Origin: Ruegeria sp. HKCCD8929 | Lineage (GTDB): Bacteria; Pseudomonadota; Alphaproteobacteria; Rhodobacterales; Rhodobacteraceae | DNA length: 32,561 bases | Assembly: GCF_013031405.1 (NCBI RefSeq) | Contig: NZ_WPZY01000034.1 | Coordinates: forward strand, 1 to 32,561 | Direction of reading: 5' to 3' | In this document: positions 15,002 through 22,373 of the stretch, piece by piece | Position numbering within the stretch: the first letter of the stretch is position 1 | Layout: every line of letters begins with the position of its first letter | The notes under the pieces: model-generated | Told to the model about the DNA's origin: nothing | Databases searched by the model: none | The model's input: the letters and a program-made list of their open reading frames with translations, nothing else | Position numbers and translations under genes: made by a program

Positions 15002-15826
15002 GGATCTGTCGCAAACTTTGGCCGGCATGTTGCACCTTGGTGTTGTTTGATCCAACTGGTGGTTTGACTGCGACAATGTTTGGAATGCTCAATGATCGAC
15101 TTCAAAGGTGCTCACTACCCACGATCGGTGATCCTGTTCGCGGTCTATTTCTACGTTCGCTACGCCGTCTCGTACCGCGATCTCGAAGAGATCATGGCGG
15201 AACGTGGGGTGATGGTTGATCACGCGACGCTGAACCGCTGGGTGGTAAAATACTCGCCTCAGGTCGCTCAGATGGCGCAGAAAAGGAAGATCAGGACAGC
15301 GGAATCCTGGCGTATGGATGAAACCTATGTGAAGGTTCGCGGTGAATGGGTCTATTTGTATCGCGCTGTGGACCGTGACGGTCAAACCCTTGATTTCATG
15401 CTATCCGAGAAGAGAGACACCGCCGCAGCCAAGAAATTTTTCTCCAATGCGCTGTATCACAACGGTATCCCAAGGCGGATCACAATTGACAAAAGCCGTA
15501 GCAACGCTGCCGGGATCAAGGAAGTAAACAAGATTTTCAAACGGTTGCAGATACCTGTTAAGATCGACACGGTCAGATCAAAATACGTGAACAACATAAT
15601 CGAGCAGGATCACCGGTTCATCAAAAGGCGAACCCGCCCGATGCTCGGCTTCAAAAGCTTCAACTCGGCGGCCGCAACCCTCGCGGGAATCGAGGCCGCC
15701 AACATGATCCGAAAAAGGCAGCTTGGATCCTCGGCAAGCGGATTCCGTCAATTTGCAGAGCTCGCTGGATAATTACACCCAATCAGAACGATAGCTTCGA
15801 TCAACGCCAAAGTTTGCGACAGAACC
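15002..15826 (+). mobile_element. IS6-family insertion sequence, complete
   Basis: The ends are inverted repeats of about 21 bp: GGATCTGTCGCAAACTTTGG at 15002-15021 and, inverted, GGTTCTGTCGCAAACTTTGG ending at 15826, with one mismatch at position 3. The 825-bp length and single transposase gene are standard for IS6. The 8 bp outside each end differ (CCCGGACG on the left, GGAACACG on the right), so there is no target duplication. That is expected when the element has fused or deleted DNA instead of simply inserting. Confidence 0.9.
15092..15772 (+). CDS. IS6-family transposase
   Basis: A DDE transposase of 226 residues is read from ATG 15092 (an in-frame ATG at 15080 adds four residues). The N-terminal helix-turn-helix region includes YAVSYRDLEEIMAERGV and LNRWVVKYSP. 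The catalytic triad is visible as the Asp in WRMDETYVKV, the Asp in RITIDKSRSN and the Glu in NNIIEQDHRFIKRR. The C-terminal segment with MLGFKSFNSAAATLAGIE is the usual IS6 tail. The protein is full length and intact, so the element is probably active. It moves by copy-in/cointegrate formation, which explains its place at the joint between two unrelated regions. Confidence 0.93.
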   Translation: MIDFKGAHYPRSVILFAVYFYVRYAVSYRDLEEIMAERGVMVDHATLNRWVVKYSPQVAQMAQKRKIRTAESWRMDETYVKVRGEWVYLYRAVDRDGQTLDFMLSEKRDTAAAKKFFSNALYHNGIPRRITIDKSRSNAAGIKEVNKIFKRLQIPVKIDTVRSKYVNNIIEQDHRFIKRRTRPMLGFKSFNSAAATLAGIEAANMIRKRQLGSSASGFRQFAELAG

Positions 15827-16140
15827 GGAACACGCGATCTCGCCAATCCGAAGCCAAAATCTGCGATACAGCCCGAGCGTGTTCTTGGCGCTCCGAGAAG
15901 CACCGATGCGCCTGGTGAGTTTCGCTGTCGCATGATGGAATTCGTTGCACGCTCGCCATAAACTTTAACCGGGAACTACTTTTAAAAACAATGATGTGAG
16001 TGAAGTCGGCGATTGCATCTGGACGTTTCGACTAAAGTGCAATTTCGCAATGCGGACAAAACCCCGACTATCCAAATACGGAATCGCGGCGCTGGCTTTA
16101 CCAGGTCGGTGTATTGACAAAAGTCTCCGGGAGGAAAGCT
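15827..16140. other. Promoter region of the aldehyde dehydrogenase gene
   Basis: No gene is supported. The first ~190 bases after the IS resemble neither the relaxase nor the alcohol genes. The last ~120 bases hold the regulatory box and promoter described separately. Confidence 0.5.
16029..16071 (+). promoter_or_regulatory. Regulator box and promoter of the aldehyde dehydrogenase gene
   Basis: CGACTAAAGTGCAATTTCGC at 16029-16048 matches a box before exaA at 17 of 20 positions. In both, TTTCGC at the end of the box is followed by exactly 17 bases and then a -10-like hexamer: here GACTAT (16066-16071), there GATAAT. In both, 92 bases separate the box from the ATG. The poor -35 overlapping the box is typical of an activator-dependent promoter. 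Confidence 0.72.
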
Positions 16141-17688
16141 ATGAATGTTCAAAACAGACCCAACCTCAGCGCGGCGCTGGACACGTCCCATCTGAGCGTC
16201 GAACAGCCGTTCAAGGCGCGCTACGGCAACTACATTAACGGCGAATTCGTCGAGCCCAAGTCGGGTCAATATTTCGAGAACACCACACCAATCACCGGCG
16301 AGGTCGTGTGTGAGATCGCCCGCTCGAACGCCGATGACATCGAGACGGCACTCGACGCCGCACATGCCGCGTTCCCGACCTGGGGCAAGACCTCGCTCGC
16401 GGAACGCTCCAACATCTTGATGAAGATCGCGGACGTGATCGAGGCGAACACTAATCTGCTGGCCGCCGCCGAGACTATCGACAACGGCAAACCGATCCGC
16501 GAATCCATCGCTGCCGACATCGCACTGGCCGTCGATCACTTTCGCTATTTCGGCGGTGTGATCCGAGCCGAGGAAGGTTCGATCGCCGAGATCGACGCAA
16601 ACACCTATGCCTATCACATCAACGAGCCGCTGGGTGTTGTCGGCCAGATCATCCCGTGGAACTTCCCGCTCTTGATGGCGACTTGGAAGATCGCACCGGC
16701 GCTGGCGGCGGGCAACTGCATCGTCCTGAAACCGGCGGAACAGACTCCGGCCTCCATCATGGTGCTGCTGGAGCTGATCGGCGACTTGATCCCGCCGGGC
16801 GCGCTAAACGTGGTGAACGGCTTCGGGCTGGAGGCGGGCAAGCCGCTGGCATCGTCGAACCGGATCGCCAAGATCGCCTTCACGGGTGAGACCACCACCG
16901 GGCGGCTGATCATGCAATATGCCAGCCAGAACATCATTCCGGTGACGCTGGAGCTTGGCGGCAAGTCACCCAACATCTTCTTCGAAGATATCATGGCGGC
17001 CGACGACGCATTCTTTGACAAGACGCTGGAAGGCTTCGCCATGTTCGCCCTGAATCAGGGGGAGGTTTGCACCTGTCCCAGCCGGGCGCTGGTCCAAGAA
17101 TCGATCTACGAAGAGTTCATCGAGCGCGCCATCGAACGTGTCGGCAAGGTCCAGCAGGGCAACCCGCTGTCAATGGACACGATGATCGGCGCGCAGGCCT
17201 CGACCGAGCAGATGGAAAAGATCTCTTCCTACCTACAGTTGGGCAAGGCTGAGGGCGCAGACGTGCTGATCGGCGGCGATGTCGCGGCGCTGAACAGTGG
17301 GCTGGAGAACGGCAACTATATCCAGCCGACGGTCTTCAAGGGCCACAACAAGATGCGGATATTCCAAGAGGAGATCTTTGGCCCGGTGCTATCGGTCACG
17401 ACCTTCAAGGACGAAGCCGAGGCGCTCGAGATTGCCAATGACACTCTCTATGGCCTCGGCGCCGGTGTCTGGACGCGCGACGGCAGCCGTGCCTTCCGCA
17501 TGGGCCGCGAAATCCAGGCGGGCCGGGTCTGGACCAACTGCTACCACGCCTACCCCGCCCACGCAGCCTTCGGCGGCTATAAGCAATCGGGCATCGGGCG
17601 CGAAAACCATAAGATGATGTTGGACCACTACCGACAGACCAAAAACCTGCTGGTCAGTTACGATCCGAATGCTCTCGGCTTCTTCTAA
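16141..17688 (+). CDS. exaC: NAD+-dependent aldehyde dehydrogenase (ExaC/AcoD type)
   Basis: A 515-residue cytoplasmic enzyme is read from ATG 16141, behind a strong GGGAGGAAAGCT. It would oxidise the aldehyde (acetaldehyde from ethanol) to the acid. The ALDH landmarks are present: IPWNFPL with Asn174, the nucleotide-binding IAFTGETTTGR, LELGGKSPN with general base Glu271, NQGEVCTCPSR with catalytic Cys310, and EEIFGPVL near residue 410. The YKQSGIGRENHK tail block is typical of the acetaldehyde-type subfamily. The DUF779 gene follows after a terminator, the common pairing for this subfamily. Its promoter shares a regulator box with the quinoprotein alcohol dehydrogenase gene, so both steps are probably induced together. 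Confidence 0.9.
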   Translation: MNVQNRPNLSAALDTSHLSVEQPFKARYGNYINGEFVEPKSGQYFENTTPITGEVVCEIARSNADDIETALDAAHAAFPTWGKTSLAERSNILMKIADVIEANTNLLAAAETIDNGKPIRESIAADIALAVDHFRYFGGVIRAEEGSIAEIDANTYAYHINEPLGVVGQIIPWNFPLLMATWKIAPALAAGNCIVLKPAEQTPASIMVLLELIGDLIPPGALNVVNGFGLEAGKPLASSNRIAKIAFTGETTTGRLIMQYASQNIIPVTLELGGKSPNIFFEDIMAADDAFFDKTLEGFAMFALNQGEVCTCPSRALVQESIYEEFIERAIERVGKVQQGNPLSMDTMIGAQASTEQMEKISSYLQLGKAEGADVLIGGDVAALNSGLENGNYIQPTVFKGHNKMRIFQEEIFGPVLSVTTFKDEAEALEIANDTLYGLGAGVWTRDGSRAFRMGREIQAGRVWTNCYHAYPAHAAFGGYKQSGIGRENHKMMLDHYRQTKNLLVSYDPNALGFF

Positions 17689-17702
17689 GCTTTCCCCTGA
17701 CT

Positions 17703-17734
17703 GGCCCCGGCTTCGCCCGGGGCCGAGTTTTTTT
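17703..17734 (+). terminator. Intrinsic terminator between exaC and the DUF779 gene
   Basis: GGCCCCGG (17703-17710) pairs with CCGGGGCC (17717-17724) around six bases, then GAG and a run of T. It should end most exaC transcripts. Readthrough, or a promoter inside, would be needed for the DUF779 gene 20 bases later. Confidence 0.85.
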
Positions 17735-17754
17735 GATTGATTGCAGGTCCCAGA

Positions 17755-18105
17755 ATGACCGATGACACCCATACCATGAAAGTCACCGCCACAGAGGCGG
17801 CGCTGGAACTTATTGAACAGCTCAAGACACGACACAGCGCGGATCTCTTGTTTCACCAATCCGGCGGCTGTTGCGACGGCAGTGCACCGATGTGCTATCC
17901 GGTGGGGGACTACTTGGTTGGCGACAACGACGTGCTGATCGGTTCGGTCGGCGGGCTGCCCTTCTATATGAACGCGGATCAGTACGAACGCTGGCGACAT
18001 ACCGACCTGATCATTGACGCGATCCCCGGCATCGGAGGCATGTTCTCGCTAGAAAACGGGACGGGAAAGCGGTTCCTGACCCGTTCCGAGGTTTGCGTGA
18101 TCTAG
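17755..18105 (+). CDS. DUF779 family protein, aldehyde dehydrogenase partner
   Basis: A 116-residue protein is read from ATG 17755. The family signature is the cysteine-rich block FHQSGGCCDGSAPMC (about residues 35-49), followed by DVLIGSVGGLPFYM and a strand-rich C-terminus ending in RSEVCVI. DUF779 genes are regularly found next to acetaldehyde-type aldehyde dehydrogenases. The cysteines suggest metal or redox chemistry, but the function is not settled. Its stop codon shares the palindrome CTAG (18102-18105) with the stop of the convergent histidine kinase gene. Confidence 0.87.
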   Translation: MTDDTHTMKVTATEAALELIEQLKTRHSADLLFHQSGGCCDGSAPMCYPVGDYLVGDNDVLIGSVGGLPFYMNADQYERWRHTDLIIDAIPGIGGMFSLENGTGKRFLTRSEVCVI

Positions 18106-20321
18106 GCTGGCCTTCGCAACGCGTTCAGGTAGGTGCGCAGGCGGGTAGGCTGCAGTGGTTTATAGAGCAACAATACATTTTCTGCCTTGGCGCGGGCGGA
18201 CAGCCTTTCTGACCTGTTCGCTGTGATCAGCGCGGCGGGGATTGGCCCGTTGACATTCCGTAACATACGGATCGCGTGGAGGCCGCTTTCCCCTTCGTCC
18301 AGATGGTAGTCTGCAAGGATCACATCAGGTACAGCGCCAAATTCCTGAATCAGCGCATCCGCTTCGGCAAGATTGGCAGCCTCAATCGGACTGGCTCCCC
18401 AGCTATCGAGCAGTGTCATCATGCCCAAACGGACCTCGGCCTCATTTTCGATGATAAGGGGAATCATACCGGTCAGCGATGTATTAGCCGTGAACGCGCG
18501 TAATCCTTGCTGGGCACGGCTATCGGGTCCAGGATTCCGGAAGGGAACATGAACTGCGAAACGCGTACCAACGCCCTCTTTGCTTTCCATCGTAAGCCTG
18601 TGGCCCAGCAGGTCGCAAGCGCGGCGCACGATGGTCAGACCGAGCCCCATTCCCGGAGTGGCGTCCTGACGTTGGATACGCTGGAATTCGTGAAATACGC
18701 GCTCTTGCTGATCGGTTGGGATGCCGGGACCGGTGTCATACACCTCGATCCGCAGCTCTTCCCCCGCGCGCCGCGCGCCCACCAGCACCTTTCCGGATGT
18801 TGTATACGCCACGGCGTTGGAGGCCAGGTTCTGGATGATACGCCTGAGGTAGGAGGCATCGGACTCGACCTCCAGCCCGCAGTCGACAACATGGAAGTTC
18901 AGGCCCTTCTCCGCTGCAATCGCCTGAAATTCTTCGCGCAGCGGTGCAAGTAGACGGCTCAAGGGAAAGATTGAAATCGTGGCAGACGTACCTGCGTCGA
19001 GTTTCGAGATATCTAAAAGCGCCCCGAGTATGGTTTCGACACTGTCAAACGCGCTCTTCACTCGGGCAGTAACATCGGTCTGCAACTCGTTCATTTCGGT
19101 TTCCTCCAGTGTCGAGAGGAAAAGCTTTGCGGCGTTCAGCGGTTGCAGCAGGTCGTGGCTGACGGCGGCGAGAAATCGAGACTTGGAATTGTTCGCTCGC
19201 TCGGCCGCATCGCGGGCCTTCTGCATTTCGGCGGTGCGTTCTTTGACGCGCAGTTCGAGCGTTTCGTTCACCTCGTGCAGCGCTGTGGTAATCGCCCGTT
19301 CCTGGGTCACGTCGGTAAAGCAAATGACAAATCCGCCATCTGGTGTCATGTCGCTGAACACGTCAAGGATGGTGTCGTCATCGCGCTGAAACTCGACCCG
19401 AAGCGGCTCGCGGTTACCACGGTTGGCAACCCAGTCGACCACCGCCTGCGGGGCGTCCAGAGATCTGAAGGCATGCGCCGTGTTGAAGTGATCGACCAAG
19501 CGGTTGAAGCCGGTACCAGTGCGCATCAACTCCATCGGCGGTGTCATCAGCGCGAAGAACTGGTCATTCCATGCGGCCAGCCGGTCTTCGGCGTCGAAGA
19601 TACATATTCCCTGGTTGATGTGATCCAGCGTCGCCCGGATCAGCCGGGCCTGATTGTCGAGCAGCTTGTCGCGCTGCCGCCGCTCCAGCCGCACCATGTC
19701 CGTCACTTCTGTTTGCAGAATTGCGGTGCCGCCGTTCGGCGTGCGCTGCTGGCTGACCTGTATCCAGCGGTCGCCCTTCAGCTCAACCACAAAATCAGCG
19801 TGGAACTGCCGCAGGCGGCGCAGCCGGTCACGGCGCCAGTCCTCAGCGCTGGCATCGCCCGGTAGAACCAAATCCGAGCTTTCCGAAACCCGCCGTGTGT
19901 AGTCGTCTAACGGCAGTCCCGGCTTGATATGACCCACCACGTCCGGGAGCATTCGGGCAAAGCGCCGGTTGGACATGATCAGGCGGCCATCCGGCGCAAA
20001 AAGCGCAAAGCCTTCCCTAACTGCCTCTAACGCGTTGGACAGGTCCGCCCGCGCGGTTTCCGCCTCTGCCATGGCCTCGGCAAGCCGGGCCCGAGACTGG
20101 TTCAAAAGCGTCACCGCCTCTTCAAGATCGCGGGTGCGTGCCTGTACCTGCGCCTCGAGCGCCACAGCGGTCTGAAAATGGGCATAGCTGTTGAAGCCAT
20201 CTTCGCCACTGGCCTCAACCCTGTGCATCAGCACTTCGACGATGCGCTGCAGCTTTTTGATCTGCCGCGGCTGATCATCATTTGGGCGCAATATGGGGAC
20301 CGGTGGCGCGTTAGTGTGCAT
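18102..20321 (-). CDS. Soluble hybrid sensor histidine kinase with C-terminal receiver
   Basis: A 739-residue protein is read from ATG 20321, with AGGA upstream; the start lies inside the end of the FIST gene. Domain order: N-terminal coiled coil (~45-100), a first PAS-like domain (~95-210), a second PAS domain (~225-345, ICIFDAEDRLAAWN), a coiled linker (~345-378), HisKA with the phosphorylated His389 in AVSHDLLQPL, the ATPase domain with Asn502, DTGPGIP (529-535) and GMGLGL (557-562), and a receiver with Asp671 in ILADYHLDEG and Lys721. No membrane helix is visible, so it senses a cytoplasmic signal. It belongs to the FIST/response-regulator set and probably controls the alcohol genes. The receiver may act as an internal brake or phosphorelay step. 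Confidence 0.9.
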   Translation of the reverse strand: MHTNAPPVPILRPNDDQPRQIKKLQRIVEVLMHRVEASGEDGFNSYAHFQTAVALEAQVQARTRDLEEAVTLLNQSRARLAEAMAEAETARADLSNALEAVREGFALFAPDGRLIMSNRRFARMLPDVVGHIKPGLPLDDYTRRVSESSDLVLPGDASAEDWRRDRLRRLRQFHADFVVELKGDRWIQVSQQRTPNGGTAILQTEVTDMVRLERRQRDKLLDNQARLIRATLDHINQGICIFDAEDRLAAWNDQFFALMTPPMELMRTGTGFNRLVDHFNTAHAFRSLDAPQAVVDWVANRGNREPLRVEFQRDDDTILDVFSDMTPDGGFVICFTDVTQERAITTALHEVNETLELRVKERTAEMQKARDAAERANNSKSRFLAAVSHDLLQPLNAAKLFLSTLEETEMNELQTDVTARVKSAFDSVETILGALLDISKLDAGTSATISIFPLSRLLAPLREEFQAIAAEKGLNFHVVDCGLEVESDASYLRRIIQNLASNAVAYTTSGKVLVGARRAGEELRIEVYDTGPGIPTDQQERVFHEFQRIQRQDATPGMGLGLTIVRRACDLLGHRLTMESKEGVGTRFAVHVPFRNPGPDSRAQQGLRAFTANTSLTGMIPLIIENEAEVRLGMMTLLDSWGASPIEAANLAEADALIQEFGAVPDVILADYHLDEGESGLHAIRMLRNVNGPIPAALITANRSERLSARAKAENVLLLYKPLQPTRLRTYLNALRRPA

Positions 20322-21534
20322 CCATTTCCTCCGGCGCATAGATGGCAACACCCGTGAAGGTCTGGTTCACATGCAGCATGTTGAACTGCTCACCATAGGT
20401 GTGAAAGCCCACGACCCTGTTCTTGGCCAGGACAGAGGATATTCGGCGCCGCGCCTGGATCTGGTCGATCTCCAACTTGCGCAGGATGCATTCGCAGGCA
20501 ACGATCGTGTCCGGTTTGCCGTGGGTCGCAGCGAGGTCGTCCATCGCGTGCTCAAGATGGGTCACGATGTCTTCGGCCTCTGCCACGGTCAGTACAAGCC
20601 CTTCGTCAATCGCGCTGAAGAAGCGCAGATCACCATTTTCTTCGACCTTCTGGATGGCACGAACGTGATACTGGCCACCGACCTTGACCATAACCGGGCT
20701 GGCGGCAAACACGAAGGGCGAGAGCTGGTTCGGATCCTTTCCGACCATGCGGGCGTATTCGACGGCGGCGGGCTCGGCATTGATCTCACTGACCAATCGC
20801 CGCTCGGGATCGGCGCCGGTTACGACCATGCGGGTGTCGGTAGGGCCGAAGTGATCAAAGCGGAACACCTTGATCCGGCAGCGCGTGCGGAAGATCGCCA
20901 GCACCGAAGCGCGTTTGTGAAAGGCGCCTTCGGCGAAGAGCGCGGTTTCATGAAAGCTCAGTCCATCCCCGGCCGAGCCGCCGAACAGCGGCACCGTGCC
21001 GAGGGCTGGGTTGATCATCGAGACGATCCGGTCTTCGTTTCGTGCCATCCCGTCGTTCAGCATGAAGGCGAACTCGCCCTGCCAATCGGGCGCGGCCCGG
21101 GCGACCTCGCTGAGTTGGTCGAGTACCGCTTCGGCGATACCCGCGCCATCCTCTTTCTCGGCGTCGGTCATCAGCCGCACCGAGGCGCAGAAATGCGATG
21201 CGGGGAAGCCCACTGCGACAATCGTGTCGTCGGCAAAACCATCCGGCGCGATCTCTCCGGCGGTGGTGCAGCCGATTACGGGAGTGTCTGGAAAATATGC
21301 GTTGATTGCACCTGCCAGCGCGTTCGACAGATGCTCCGGCGAAACGAAGACGACCACCAGCGACAACGCATCCCGTCCGAGTTGGCCGCGCAGTTCGGAG
21401 AGCGCCACCGCAGGATTCTTTGCAGAAGTGACCGCGCGCCGGACTATATGTCCGAGTTCCGGCAGGCCAAATTTCAAGGCTCCGTCTGTGGACACCGCGC
21501 TTTCCGTTACCTTGATCCTCGTCTTAGTTGACAT
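20311..21534 (-). CDS. FIST domain protein (FIST-N plus FIST-C)
   Basis: A 407-residue soluble protein. The N-terminal half (VVVFVSPEHL, the TPVIGCTTAGEIAPDGF block, MLNDGMARNEDRIVS and PLFGGSAGDGLSF) is FIST-N. The second half, up to VVGFHTYGEQFNMLHVNQTF, is FIST-C. FIST domains are predicted small-ligand sensors that commonly occur with signalling proteins. Its start lies within the last codons of the response-regulator gene and its end overlaps the kinase gene, so the three are made together. It probably provides ligand sensing to the kinase, which has no periplasmic part. The ligand is unknown; an alcohol- or aldehyde-linked metabolite is a guess from context. Confidence 0.88.
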   Translation of the reverse strand: MSTKTRIKVTESAVSTDGALKFGLPELGHIVRRAVTSAKNPAVALSELRGQLGRDALSLVVVFVSPEHLSNALAGAINAYFPDTPVIGCTTAGEIAPDGFADDTIVAVGFPASHFCASVRLMTDAEKEDGAGIAEAVLDQLSEVARAAPDWQGEFAFMLNDGMARNEDRIVSMINPALGTVPLFGGSAGDGLSFHETALFAEGAFHKRASVLAIFRTRCRIKVFRFDHFGPTDTRMVVTGADPERRLVSEINAEPAAVEYARMVGKDPNQLSPFVFAASPVMVKVGGQYHVRAIQKVEENGDLRFFSAIDEGLVLTVAEAEDIVTHLEHAMDDLAATHGKPDTIVACECILRKLEIDQIQARRRISSVLAKNRVVGFHTYGEQFNMLHVNQTFTGVAIYAPEEMDAH

Positions 21535-22219
21535 TACCCGAATTGAGGATTGTGTCGAACTTTGCCTTCTGCGCCACCAGAACCGCCTGGGTGCGGCTGT
21601 ACACGCCGAGCTTACGCAGGATCGCGGTCATGTGCGCCTTGACCGTGGTTTCGGCAATCGAAAGGTCATAGGCGATTTGCTTGTTGAGCTTACCCTCGCA
21701 AATCAGGCGCAGAATACAGGCTTGCTGCGGCGTCAGTGTGGCGAGACGCGCAGCGGCGTCGCCGGGGTCGATCCCGTCATCCTCTCCAGGCGCAATGTAG
21801 TCGGGCGGAGTGTAGGTTCCGCCCGTTTGAATGACGCTGAACGCCTCGGTAATGGTTTCCTTCGGGGAATCCTTAGGAATGAATCCTGCAGCATCTTCGC
21901 GCAGTACTGACCGGATCATCTCGTTCTCCGACATCGACGACACGACTATGACCGGCGTATCCGGAACCGCCATTTTCAAGCGCACCAGCCCGTCGAGACC
22001 ATCGACATCCGGCAGGTTCAGATCGAGCAGGACGATATCGGGCTCTGCACCGGATTTCAGCGCGTCGAGGGCATTCTGCAATGTGTTCGACACGGTTACC
22101 TGCCGCACCGCCAGCCCATTTCGCAGGGTCATCGAGAGCGCCTCGCAGAAAAGCGGATGATCGTCGATGACCAGAACTTCGCCAAGCGGCGCCTCCGTTT
22201 CATTTGCGGTTGCTGACAT
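21524..22219 (-). CDS. NarL/LuxR-family response regulator
   Basis: A 231-residue protein is read from ATG 22219 (GGAG 11 bases upstream); GTG 22234 is a less likely alternative. The receiver has the acidic pair Asp19/Asp20 in VIDDHPLF, phosphoacceptor Asp66 in LLDLNLPD and Lys116 in FIPKDS. The LuxR-type helix-turn-helix covers residues ~165-225 (LTPQQACILRLICEGKLNKQIAYD in two parts, then TTVKAHMTAILRKL). Regulators of this type (for example ExaE and AgmR in pseudomonads) switch on quinoprotein ethanol oxidation. It is the best candidate to bind the shared box before exaA and exaC. The gene heads the regulator-FIST-kinase set. Confidence 0.9.
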   Translation of the reverse strand: MSATANETEAPLGEVLVIDDHPLFCEALSMTLRNGLAVRQVTVSNTLQNALDALKSGAEPDIVLLDLNLPDVDGLDGLVRLKMAVPDTPVIVVSSMSENEMIRSVLREDAAGFIPKDSPKETITEAFSVIQTGGTYTPPDYIAPGEDDGIDPGDAAARLATLTPQQACILRLICEGKLNKQIAYDLSIAETTVKAHMTAILRKLGVYSRTQAVLVAQKAKFDTILNSGNVN

Positions 22220-22321
22220 TTTCGTTGGCTCCACGCTGCCGACTACGCATTCAGCCTAACACAGATCAACGGGCATCGCCCTTCGACTAAAGGCGTAGGA
22301 CTGCCAATAAACTCGGCCCGC

Positions 22322-22352
22322 AAAAAAAAAGCACGCGCCCGAGGGCGCGTGC
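22322..22352 (-). terminator. Intrinsic terminator after exaA
   Basis: On the - strand GCACGCGCC pairs with GGCGCGTGC (22331-22339 / 22344-22352) around four bases, followed by a run of nine U (22322-22330). It separates the dehydrogenase transcript from the regulator genes. Confidence 0.9.
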
Positions 22353-22373
22353 CGGATCGAAATTGCCGCAAGC

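Noticed and set aside
14994..15834. Target-site duplication of the IS6 element
   Set aside because: The 8-bp flanks differ at most positions (CCCGGACG and GGAACACG).
20293..21531. 412-codon open frame on + opposite the FIST gene
   Set aside because: It is antisense to a clear FIST protein, lacks a start signal and reads as GC-driven noise. The 267-codon frame opposite exaA (23313-24116) was rejected for the same reason.
22284..22303. A further regulator box upstream of the response-regulator gene (CGACTAAAGG)
   Set aside because: Only the first nine bases match, and the orientation points away from the regulator gene. A chance match cannot be excluded.
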